NCBI GenBank assembly: GCA_963804885.1
Contig: CAWDSF010000008.1
Location: forward strand, 52,657 to 116,656
Length of the DNA stretch: 64,000 nt
Direction of reading: 5' to 3'
Source of the DNA: PALSA-1004 sp963804885
Lineage (GTDB): Bacteria > Pseudomonadota > Gammaproteobacteria > Burkholderiales > SG8-41
Below are positions 56,162 through 64,000 of this stretch, piece by piece; position 1 is the stretch's first letter; each line of letters starts with the position of its first letter. A program made the position numbers and the translations under genes. The notes below the pieces were generated by a model. The model did no database searches, was not told where the DNA came from, and worked only from the letters and a program-made list of their open reading frames with translations.

Positions 56162-56545
56162 ATGTCAGAAAACATTAAAACGACCATCTTGATAGTAGAC
56201 GACAACCAAGATGCCGCCGATACCCTAGCGATTCTTGTACGCAATGCGGGGTACGAAGCGCTGGTTGCGTACGATACTGAATCTGGCATAACACTAGCGA
56301 ATACGTCACTACCCGATTTTATTTTCCATGATGTTGCCATGCCATTTGTCGATGGCTACGAGGCTGCCCGTCGCTTACGCCGAAGCGAAAAATTTGCGAG
56401 GACGATTCTGGTTGCCGTTACGCCACATGGTTCAACGGAAGACCGGAAGCGCGCGAAACTGGCGGGTTTTGATTTGCACTTATCGGAGCCAGTTTATTTT
56501 GAGGATTTAAAGGAGATCCTTAGCCGATCAACGCGGCCAAGCTGA
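56162..56545 (+). CDS. Stand-alone response-regulator receiver domain, degenerate
   Basis: 127 residues from MSENIKTTILIVDDNQDAADTL (an ATG at 56135 would add nine). The acidic pair DD and the phospho-acceptor Asp (FIFHDVAMPFVDG) are present. The invariant Lys of the K-P-V motif is Glu (LHLSEPVYF), and small residues around the switch Thr are altered (VAVTPHGS). It may be a non-phosphorylated or constitutively active receiver. The region has lower GC than its neighbours and no partner kinase is seen. Confidence 0.8.
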   Translation: MSENIKTTILIVDDNQDAADTLAILVRNAGYEALVAYDTESGITLANTSLPDFIFHDVAMPFVDGYEAARRLRRSEKFARTILVAVTPHGSTEDRKRAKLAGFDLHLSEPVYFEDLKEILSRSTRPS

Positions 56546-56626
56546 TCGAATGAGAAAATCAAAAAAAGATAGACACCGACGATATGTCTCAACCGAGCTG
56601 GGCCAAATGCAGCAGAATTTTGAGTA

Positions 56627-56794
56627 TTGACCACGGGTGAACGGCTCGACTTGCATAGCCTGAAAAATGGCTCGCCAACTGAAGATATTTCGGACGTAGT
56701 GCTCAGTATGTTTAAAGAGCACGGGTTAATCGCGTGTTCCGCAGGGACTTGTGAATTGACCGCTGATGGGCGGGCGGTAGCGAGTTTTTGTTAG
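56627..56794 (+). CDS. Possible small winged-helix-like protein
   Basis: A 55-codon frame from a TTG at 56627 reads TTGERLDLHSLKNGSP, SDVVLSMFKEHGLIAC and CELTADGRAVASFC. The pattern of a helix followed by E-L-T-x-x-G-R-A resembles the end of winged-helix DNA-binding domains. No ribosome-binding site is clear, so it may be a remnant. Confidence 0.3.
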   Translation: MTTGERLDLHSLKNGSPTEDISDVVLSMFKEHGLIACSAGTCELTADGRAVASFC

Positions 56795-56936
56795 CGCTTT
56801 TCCGGGCAACGTCAGATAAATGGTGGCAAATTGGAATTCCCCATCGTAACGCTTGTCCAATTTGATCTCCGTCAACGAAGCCGGTGACGCACCGATTAGG
56901 ATGCTATTTAATCTAAATAATTTAAAGGAGGCGACA

Positions 56937-57470
56937 ATGAACAAACTGGCCAATCAAATTGGTACAGCGGGTAAAGGCAATGTGGAAGCCGCTTTCAGGC
57001 TGGCGAATCTGTCGATGGATGCTGCGACCCAGTTAATGCACTTACAGATGGAAGCCGCAAAGGCCTTCATTACCGAGCAGTCGGCATCCGAGCAGAGTTT
57101 CAGGTCTGCTGATGATCCACGCAGCGCACCCGTCGTGCCAAACAAAGTCATCGAAAAGGCAGCGGAAGGTGCGCTCGACTATTCGCGCAAGCTTTACGAG
57201 ATCGCGGCACAAACGCAGCGCCAGATCGCTGCGGTCATGGAGGAGCGTTTCAATGCAATGCGTCAGGAGACGCAGGGGGCGATGACAGAATTGTTACAGA
57301 ACGCGCCCGGTGGTGCGGAACCCGCCGTGAACGCAATGAAGGCAGCGTTCGCGTCCACGCAGCAGGCTTTCGACGCCTTGGGCAAGGCTGCGAAGCAAGC
57401 AGTAGATGCGGCGGAAACTAATGTAAAAGCAGCAGCGTCGAGCGCAGCCGTCACGACCAAGAAGAAGTGA
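56937..57470 (+). CDS. phaP: Phasin family protein
   Basis: 177 residues. Phasins coat polyhydroxyalkanoate granules. An AAAGGAGG ribosome-binding site precedes the ATG at 56937. The protein is helical and alanine-rich throughout, with EAAFRLANLSMDAATQLMHLQ near the N-terminus, RKLYEIAAQTQRQIAAVMEE in the middle and an A/K-rich tail ending AAVTTKKK. No signal peptide. It implies polyester storage in this organism. Confidence 0.9.
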   Translation: MNKLANQIGTAGKGNVEAAFRLANLSMDAATQLMHLQMEAAKAFITEQSASEQSFRSADDPRSAPVVPNKVIEKAAEGALDYSRKLYEIAAQTQRQIAAVMEERFNAMRQETQGAMTELLQNAPGGAEPAVNAMKAAFASTQQAFDALGKAAKQAVDAAETNVKAAASSAAVTTKKK

Positions 57471-57869
57471 TCGGGGCGTGAGCGATGGCCTAATCGTCCA
57501 AGTGCCACTGCGCCACGAAGTGAAACGACTTGCACGGGCCTGATATTAGCGCCATTAATCTGACGCGTTGAAGGTCCGCCTGCGAGAATTTTGATTGTCT
57601 GGATTGGGTCGGATGCAGCTATAGCCTGAAGTTACAAGCGGCCGTTCGAGCCGAATTCCGCGCCTACGACCGCTGACCTGCCCATTGCGGCCGTTGGCGG
57701 CTCACAACCCCAATGACCGCCTTGGCCGAGGAGCAGTCATTGCGCCGAAACCGCCTTTCACCGTCTGGAGTTGGCCGACTCCGGTGGTCCGGGGCCGGGT
57801 GCGCAGGCCGGGCACGCCCGCGCATACGGGCATAGAATGCGTGTTCCCGAGTTCATTCGCGGAAACGCC
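57471..57869. other. Gene-free stretch upstream of Bug gene 10
   Basis: No frame here has family similarity, a ribosome-binding site or matching codon content. It probably holds the promoter of Bug gene 10, but no clear hexamers stand out. Confidence 0.5.
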
Positions 57870-58896
57870 ATGCCTGTCTTTACTCGCAACAACGCGCGCA
57901 ACAACAACCCGATAAATTCGAATATCTGCTTTGGTGCGGCGCGGACGACGGGATGCGCCGTCATGCTGCTCATCGCGGCCTGCGCGCAAGCGCAGACATG
58001 GCCCGCCAAGCCGATTCGCATCGTTTCGCCGAATCCCCCGGGCGGCACCTCCGACATACTCGGGCGCCTCGTGGGCGCGAAATTCACCGAGTCGTGGGGC
58101 CAGCCGGTCATTGTCGACTCGCGTCCCGGCGCCAACGGCAATATCGGCGTCGAAATGGTCGTGCGTTCGGCGCCCGACGGCTACACGCTGGTGCTGATGG
58201 ATATCGGCAATCTGTCGATCAGTCCGAGCCTGTATACCAAGCTGCCGTTCGATATCATCCGCGATCTCACGCCGGTCACCACCATAACGTTTTCACCGTA
58301 TCTGCTGACCACGCATCCCAGCGTGCCGGTGAATAGCGTCACTGAGCTGATCGCGCTCGCCAAGTCCAAGCCCGGCCAGCTCAACGTCCCCGTCGGACTG
58401 GGCAGCAACATTCACATGGCGACCCTCGAGATGCAGCAACGGCTGGGCGTAAAGTGGGTCTACGTGCCGACCAAGGGCGGCCAAGCCTCCGTGCTGTCGG
58501 TCATGACCGGCGATGGCGACTTTCTGTTCATGGGCGTGATTCAAACCTGGGTGCACGTGAAAAGCGGGAAACTGAAACTGCTCGCGGTATCGAGCGAGCA
58601 GCGTGAAGCCGATGTTTTCGCAGGTGCCTACCGTTGCCGAGACGCCAGGACTCGAAGGCTACAGCGCGGGCTCGTGGCAGGGCATCCTCGGCCCGGCGAG
58701 ATTGCCCCCTGAAATCGTGAACAAGCTCTACAACGAAGTAAAGCGCGTCGTTGCGCTGCCCGACTTCAGCGAGAGACTCACGGCACAAGGCTCGCGCCCC
58801 CAAGCCAAAACGCCGCAGGAAACGGGCAGTTGGCTCGCGACCGAGAAGGAGCGGTGGGCCAAGGTGGTTAAGGAGAGCGGCCTCAAGATAGATTGA
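57870..58896 (+). CDS. Bug/TctC-family binding protein 10 (one frameshift)
   Basis: About 341 residues from the ATG at 57870. The signal peptide core is GCAVMLLIAACAQA, then TWPAKPIRIVSPNPPGGTSD, VDSRPGANGNIG and APDGYTLVLMDIG. The usual HVPYKG motif is changed to VYVPTKGGQASVLSVMTG. One extra base near 58605 moves the last 97 residues (MFSQVPTVAETPGLEGYSAG onward) to another frame. Convergent with Bug gene 11. Confidence 0.9.
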
Positions 58897-58957
58897 AAAA
58901 ACGGTTCCGCACCGCTGCAAACGCGCATGCCGCGCAGCGCCGATTGGAGGCGCAGCG

Positions 58958-59953
58958 CTACTGCGGCTTGATGCCGGCTGACGCGACTATCGCTCCCCAC
59001 CGGACTGTTTCCGCATTGTGGAAGCTGGCAAACGAAGCCGGCGTGCCGCCCACCACGGACATGTACGCACGGCGGTAGTATTCCTGTGCCTGCGGAGATT
59101 TCAGGTAACGGTTGACCGCATCGTTCCAGCGCTGCGTAAGCGCAGCGGGAAAATTCTTCGGTCCGTAGATACCGTACCAGATACTGGCCTCGAATCCCGG
59201 CACACCGGATTCCGCAACCGTCGGCAGATCGGGCGCAAATTCGGCGCGTTGAGCGCTGGTAACGGCCAGCGCCCGCAGACGTCCGCTCGTCACGTGCGTC
59301 AACATCAGCCCGGGCGTGTTGAAAAACACTTTGACCTGCCCGCCGATCAGGTCCGCAAGCGCGGGACCGCCACCTTTGTATGGCACGTGCAGCAGATCGG
59401 CTTGCGTCATGGCCTTGAACATCTGCAGGGTCAGATGTGTCGTGGTTCCCACGCCCGACGAGGCCGCCGCAATCTGTCCCGGTTGCGCCTTGGCAAGCGC
59501 GATCAGCTCGCCAACCGACTGGGCGGGCAGGCTTGGGTGCACCACCAGTATCGATGGCGAATTGGCGATCAGGATGACCGGAGTCAGGTCGCGCACCGGA
59601 TCGAAACGCATGTTCAGGTACATGCTCCGGATGATGGCGATCGCGGAACTGGTGCACAGCACGGTGTAACCATCCGGTTCGGCGCGCACGACGATTTCCG
59701 TGCCGATCATGGTGCCCGCACCCGGACGGTTGTCCACGATCACCTGTTCCTTCCAGATTTCGGAGAGCCCACCGGCGACCGCACGGCCCACCAGATCAAC
59801 GGAGCCCCCGGGGGTGTAGGGATTGACCATGCGCACGGCACGCGTTGGAAAGTCGCGTTGCGCGAACGCATCCGTGCTCCAGCCGGATATCGCACCGGCC
59901 CACGCCGCGAGTGCTGTCAGCAGACGCGTTGACTTGCAGTGCGTTCCAATCAT
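58958..59953 (-). CDS. Bug/TctC-family binding protein 11
   Basis: About 331 residues from the ATG at 59953 (MIGTHCKSTRLLTALAAWAG, ending DAFAQ). Longer starts at 59968 and a TTG at 59995 are possible and would overlap the upstream gene. FPTRAVRMVNPYTPGGSVD, VIVDNRPGAGTMIG, EPDGYTVLCTSS and LHVPYKGGGPALADLIGG follow. It is the last gene of the minus-strand operon. Confidence 0.92.
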   Translation of the reverse strand: MIGTHCKSTRLLTALAAWAGAISGWSTDAFAQRDFPTRAVRMVNPYTPGGSVDLVGRAVAGGLSEIWKEQVIVDNRPGAGTMIGTEIVVRAEPDGYTVLCTSSAIAIIRSMYLNMRFDPVRDLTPVILIANSPSILVVHPSLPAQSVGELIALAKAQPGQIAAASSGVGTTTHLTLQMFKAMTQADLLHVPYKGGGPALADLIGGQVKVFFNTPGLMLTHVTSGRLRALAVTSAQRAEFAPDLPTVAESGVPGFEASIWYGIYGPKNFPAALTQRWNDAVNRYLKSPQAQEYYRRAYMSVVGGTPASFASFHNAETVRWGAIVASAGIKPQ

Positions 59954-59987
59954 CGCGCTCGGCGACATATGGGTTGCCGTAGGCTGG

Positions 59988-60974
59988 CTATTCAATTTTG
60001 ATATTCAGCTGCTTCACCTGCTGCTCGGTCTCGGCATACTCGCGCGCGATCGCTGTCTTGAATTCCGCGGGGGTCATGCGCTCCGCAGGTTGGCTGCCGT
60101 CGGACGCGAGCCGCTGCACCATCTGCGGGGAGTGCATGCCGTCGCTCACCACGCGATTGATCGCCGCGATGATCGCGCGCGGCGTTCCCGCCGGGGCCCA
60201 AAGATGGTAGCGATTGGTGATCTTGAAACCGGGAAAACCCTGCTCGGCAACCGTCGGCAGGTCCGGCATCGCGGGGATGCGCGTGAGCCCCAGGGTGGCC
60301 AGCGCGCGCACCTTGCCGGTTCTCATCGCGCCGCTCGCGGCAATCGAACTCGCTGCCGCCATATGAATCTCGCCCGCCATGACGGCAAGGATCGCGGGCG
60401 CACTGCCTTTGTAGGGAACGAACAAAAACTTCGCGCCGGATAGCTGCGCCAGCTGTTCAATGCCCAGATGGACCGAGCTGCCGATTCCCGAGCCACCTGA
60501 GTAACTCAGCGTCTGCGTCGCCGAATACGCAACAAGCTCCCTGATCGAGTTGACGGGCAGGCTCGGATTCACCAGCAGGACGTAGGGCTGAAAGCATGTG
60601 GCGACTATGGGATCGAAAGCCTTCCGAACATCGAAGGAAACACGCTTCGTCGCGCCCTGGAGCAAAACCGTCTCCCCCTGGCTGAGTATCGTGTAACCGT
60701 CTGGCGGCGCCCTGGCAACGAGTTCGGTGGCGATTACGCCGCCACCACCAGGGCGGTTGTCGACCACGACCTGCTGACCCCAGCGATCGGTCAGCATCTG
60801 AGCTGCTGCGCGCGCGATGGTGTCGCCGCCCCCGCCAGGCAACACGGCAACGATGAACCGGATCGGTCGAACCGGATATCCGGCCGGTTTATCCTGCGCG
60901 ACCGCGGCGCCGTTGTACGTGATAAGCACGGCGGACGTGAGCCAGTACGCCAATCTCGCGATCACGACATTCAT
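59988..60974 (-). CDS. Bug/TctC-family binding protein 12
   Basis: 328 residues. The signal peptide is AYWLTSAVLITYNGAAVAQD. YPVRPIRFIVAVLPGGGGD, VVDNRPGGGGVIA, PPDGYTILSQGET and LFVPYKGSAPAILAVMAG are present. It lies twenty bases after the RraA-like gene and upstream of Bug gene 11, so two binding proteins belong to one operon with the aldolase and amidohydrolases. Confidence 0.93.
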   Translation of the reverse strand: MNVVIARLAYWLTSAVLITYNGAAVAQDKPAGYPVRPIRFIVAVLPGGGGDTIARAAAQMLTDRWGQQVVVDNRPGGGGVIATELVARAPPDGYTILSQGETVLLQGATKRVSFDVRKAFDPIVATCFQPYVLLVNPSLPVNSIRELVAYSATQTLSYSGGSGIGSSVHLGIEQLAQLSGAKFLFVPYKGSAPAILAVMAGEIHMAAASSIAASGAMRTGKVRALATLGLTRIPAMPDLPTVAEQGFPGFKITNRYHLWAPAGTPRAIIAAINRVVSDGMHSPQMVQRLASDGSQPAERMTPAEFKTAIAREYAETEQQVKQLNIKIE

Positions 60975-60994
60975 GGCTACGCACCCGCTGCTCT

Positions 60995-61711
60995 TTACTT
61001 TTTCATGTACTGATGCCCGGCCATGATGGCCTTGACCGCTTGCAGTCCCCGCGCACGGAGAAGCTGCCCGACACGTTCGTCCTCTTCGGCGAGCAACGCT
61101 TTGGCATTACGCACTACCTCTTCGAGCCGGTCGGCCGGGAATTTCACCGCTCCGTTTTCGTCCATGTGAATGATCTCGCCGGGCGCAACATCCATGCCGG
61201 CGATGCTCACCGGCACCTGCACCGCATGTACGGCCTGCGGGCCATGGCCGGCGCAAATCCCGCGAGTCAGGTACTGGAAGTTCATGGGTCGGATCTCGTG
61301 TATATCGCGCGAGGGGCCATTGGAGACGGCGCCGATGGCGCCGCACGCGCGCATCGAAGAGGTCATGTTGCCACCGGACAGACCCACCTTGTCGGCGATG
61401 TCACCGGGAAACTTCTGCTGGAAACAAAATATGGAAGGCTTGCCAAGCTTGTCCATGGCTTCCAGCACATTCATCAAGGTCAGGCTCTTGAACGTTGGGT
61501 CGGGCAGTCCGTAAGTGCACGTCACCGCGTAGCCCGCGATAGGGCCCATCTCTGGATACCAGCACGAGAGCGTGTTATTCGTGTACCAGTTTTCGCTCCA
61601 GGGATTGTAGATCTCCAGGCAAAGCGGCCGTCCTGGATAAGTCGCGACCACGTTGGTTATGGTCGGCGTATCGATCTTCTTCAACTCGTCCAGCAGCTCC
61701 AGATCGGTCAT
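60995..61711 (-). CDS. RraA-family protein (4-hydroxy-4-methyl-2-oxoglutarate aldolase/HMG-aldolase-like)
   Basis: 238 residues from the ATG at 61711, which overlaps the stop of the upstream amidohydrolase (ATGA). MTDLELLDELKKIDTPTITN matches the family N-terminus. The core ACGAIGAVSNGPSRDIHEIR carries the R-D pair used in metal and substrate binding, and GMDVAPGEIIHMDENGAVKF follows. Members either inhibit RNase E or cleave oxaloacetate and hydroxy-oxoglutarates. The catabolic context here favours the aldolase role. Confidence 0.88.
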   Translation of the reverse strand: MTDLELLDELKKIDTPTITNVVATYPGRPLCLEIYNPWSENWYTNNTLSCWYPEMGPIAGYAVTCTYGLPDPTFKSLTLMNVLEAMDKLGKPSIFCFQQKFPGDIADKVGLSGGNMTSSMRACGAIGAVSNGPSRDIHEIRPMNFQYLTRGICAGHGPQAVHAVQVPVSIAGMDVAPGEIIHMDENGAVKFPADRLEEVVRNAKALLAEEDERVGQLLRARGLQAVKAIMAGHQYMKK

Positions 61712-62888
61712 CGCGTTGCCTCTGTCTTGAGGGAATTGGAAGCATCCGCACCGCGCGGAAGATTGTAGAGCCTGGCTGCATTGTCGACCAGCACCTGGCG
61801 GCGTTCGTCCGCCGGGATACCGTCGAAACAACGCGCGATCGTCTGGCGGCTTTCCGGCCACGTGGACGTGGCCTGTGGAAAGTTCGTGCTCCAGAGAAGA
61901 TTGTCGAGGCCGATGTGATGGCGCGTCTTCAGCCCCGTCGAATCGAACCACCCGACCAGATGACATTGCCGCTTGAAGAGCACCGACGGCAACAGGTCGT
62001 AACCTTCGGTGTGCAGGCGCTGGCGTTCGAACTGATGGTCGGCGAGTTCCAGCTCGTAGGCGCCCCAGGCGAGCGAGGTTTCGGCGAACACCACTTTCAG
62101 CCGCGGAAAACGCACGAGAATCTGCGAGATAAAGAAAGTTCGCGACCACCAGCACCGTGCTCACCGGGCGCGTGATCGCTTCCATCGCGGCCGCGACTTC
62201 CGGCGAGAAACCGGCATAGGGCGGGAACTGGATGTCGCGCGTCGCCCCCGCGTGGAAGCACACTGGCACATCGAGATCCTGACAGGTCGCCCAGACGGGA
62301 TCGTAAACGGGCTCATTGATGTGCGGCACCTCGCGCAGCATCATCGGCACCGAAGGCATGACGACTCCCCGATGGCCTTTGGCCACCGCCCGCTTGATCT
62401 CGTTCACCGTCGCGTCGATCGGCGCCAGCGGGACGATGCACTGGGGGATGAAGCGCGGGCTCACAGCGGCCCATTCCTCGATCAGCCAGTCGTTGTACGC
62501 CTGCACGCAGGCGAGCTCGAGCTCAGCGTCAGCGAGACGGCCGAAGGTTTCGCCGGCCCGCCCTGCAACGGTTGGATAGAGAACGGAATAATCCACGCCA
62601 TCGACATCCATCGCCGTGAGACGCTCGCCCGGCATGAATGCGATCTTCGGCACTTCCTCCCAGCGCTGCGGCTCGCGCGCGCGGTCGGGCATGGCCGCGC
62701 CCGCGAGCGCGACGCCGGGCAGATCGATCGTTTGCCCGTCGACCAGCCAGCGTTCGGTGCCGTCGGCCTGGCGCTCGATGTGCGGAATGCGATCGCCCCA
62801 CTTCGCCTTCGACATGCGCTCGCGTCCAGACCTCGGGATGCTCCTGCACGTGATCGTCGGCGCTGATGAATCCGTATTTGAATTCCAT
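61708..62888 (-). CDS. Amidohydrolase-2 family protein A (two frameshifts)
   Basis: About 392 residues from the ATG at 62888. The first lines are EFKYGFISADDHVQEHPEVW (metal motif D-D-H), RWEEVPKIAFMPGERLTAMD and VCFHAGATRDIQFPPYAGF. The C-terminal VVFAETSLAWGAYELELADH and HIGLDNLLWSTNFPQATSTW follow. Extra bases lie near 62815 and 62125. It is similar to the next amidohydrolase upstream; the pair probably arose by duplication. Family members act as decarboxylases or hydrolases of aromatic ring-cleavage acids. Confidence 0.88.
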
Positions 62889-62898
62889 GGCAGCCGTC

Positions 62899-64000
62899 TA
62901 CGCGAGACTGTAGAGTGCGCAGCGCGTTGCCGTAGCACAACTGGTTGCGCTCCTTCTTCCGGCACGCCCTGCAACGTGCGCTCGACGAACTGCCGCGACT
63001 CGGGATAGGTCGACGTGGAATGCGGAAAATCCGATTCCCACATGATGTTGTCCATGCCGATCAGATGGCGCAGCTCGATGCCCGCGCGTTCGTACCAGAA
63101 ATTCGACGTAGAGTCTGGCGCTTGAAGAGCTCGCTCGGCCGCGTCACGATCCCCTCGCGTCCACAGGTGACGGCGCTCCCATTCGTGGTCGCACGCTTCG
63201 AGCATGTAGTTCACCCAGCCGATGCCGGTCTCGGCGCAGACCAACCGCAGGCGCGGGTAGCGATCGAGCACGCCCGAGAAGATGAGATTGGGGACGAACT
63301 GCGCCTGGTTGGCGAAGCCGCCCGCCGGGCCCATCGCCTGTCCCTGGTTGGGCGTGAAACCTTTCCAGCGCGGAATCTCAAGGCAATAGCCCGGCGCCCG
63401 CATGCCAGTGGATCGGCACGCCCGAGATCCTGGCACGTCGCCCAGAGCGGATCCCACCACGTGTCGTTGAAATGCTTGAGGCCCGGACGCATCGTGCTCG
63501 GCTCCGCCACCATCACGATGCCGCGATGGCCTTTCTTGACGGCGCGCCGCGATTTCCTTCGCCGCGGCTTCGATCGCCGCTCAGGTACGGAATGATCGCG
63601 AGCGGCACGTAACGATCGCTCGCTTCGCGCCATTCCGCGAGCGCATCGTTGTAGGCCTGCACGCAGGCCAGTTCGAACTCGGCGTCGCCTTGAAAAAACG
63701 TGCCGCTCTGCATCGGATCGTTGGGGAACAGCACCTCGCCGTCGACGCCGTCTCCGGTCAAGCGCTTTGAGGCGCTCGAGCGGGTCGTAGACCTTCGACG
63801 GCACCTCGTCCCAGCGCTGCGGAAAGGTCTTGCGCAGTCGGGTCGCTCATCACCGTCGGACAGTTCACCGTACCGCGGTTTCCCACCACCTTGCCGTTCA
63901 CGAACCAGCGCTCGACCGGCTTGTCGGCGGCGCGGATCATGTGCTCTTTGTCCGTCGTTTCGCGAAGCTGGGGAATCCTGTCGCCAAATTTCGCCCGCGA
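62899..64000 (-). CDS. Amidohydrolase-2 family protein B, 3' part (5' end outside window; several frameshifts)
   Basis: The visible part runs from RAKFGDRIPQ at the right edge through MIRAADKPVERWFVNGKVVG and VDGEVLFPNDPMQSGTFFQG. It continues with KKGHRGIVMVAEPSTMRPGL, FANQAQFVPNLIFSGVLDRY, LVCAETGIGWVNYMLEACDH and IGMDNIMWESDFPHSTSTYP, ending ALYSLA at 62899, eleven bases before protein A. At least six frame changes, mostly extra bases, occur. Its sequence parallels protein A closely (YNDALAEW vs YNDWLIEEW; DNIMWESDFPHSTSTYPESR vs DNLLWSTNFPQATSTWPESR). Confidence 0.85.

Noticed and set aside
60995..63460. A single 821-residue protein spanning amidohydrolases and the RraA gene
   Set aside because: Apparent fusion caused by frameshifts. 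The true stops and starts (TAG at 62899, ATGA at 61708-61711) separate three genes.

Overview
The window looks like a piece of a high-GC betaproteobacterial chromosome, probably Burkholderiales-related and probably metagenome-derived. The evidence is twelve readable tricarboxylate-type periplasmic binding proteins (Bug/TctC family), a phasin, malate synthase A, a PEP-CTERM protein, and the clpS-clpA pair divergent from a cold-shock gene. The assembly carries many single-base indels. Housekeeping genes (clpA, mnmA, gor, selA, selB) are split across frames, mostly by one extra base, so coordinates below are given for the reconstructed gene and each break is noted.

Layout. 1-12,600: clpA/clpS (minus), cspA, an unrecognised 458-residue protein, aceB, rluE, two small lysine-rich exported peptides with their own terminators, then a minus-strand envelope cluster (TonB receptor, TonB, HupE-like membrane protein, TPR protein) and a third lysine-rich peptide. 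12,600-17,000: mnmA, a glutathione S-transferase, a glutaredoxin-DinB-like fusion whose catalytic position is an in-frame UGA, and glutathione reductase. 17,900-25,500: the selenocysteine locus, namely selA, selB, a thioredoxin-reductase-like gene, tRNA-Sec (selC), a Bug gene, and a UGSC-motif selenoprotein whose UGA is followed by a strong SECIS-like hairpin. 25,500-37,000: a lipoprotein hydrolase, Bug genes, a PrpD-family gene, a complete polar amino-acid ABC transporter, an M19-type dipeptidase and an amidohydrolase.

37,000-40,240 is a lower-GC island with a SEFIR-domain protein and a large unrecognised protein, both broken. It ends in the C-terminal remnant of a short-chain dehydrogenase. 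40,400-52,900 returns to catabolic content: Bug genes, an amidase, DoxX, an alpha/beta hydrolase, a cytochrome/beta-propeller protein and a double-domain CoA-transferase, with several families of palindromic repeats between and inside genes. 53,300-57,500 has a TPR protein, a PEP-CTERM protein, a degenerate receiver protein and a phasin. 57,800-64,000 has three Bug genes and a minus-strand operon of an RraA-type aldolase and two amidohydrolases that runs off the end.

The most interesting biology is the selenium theme. SelA, SelB and tRNA-Sec sit within 10 kb of two proteins with in-frame UGA codons at redox motifs (U-S-S-C and U-G-S-C), each followed by a plausible SECIS hairpin, and beside the glutathione/thioredoxin-type reductases that could reduce them. 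No selD is visible in the window.
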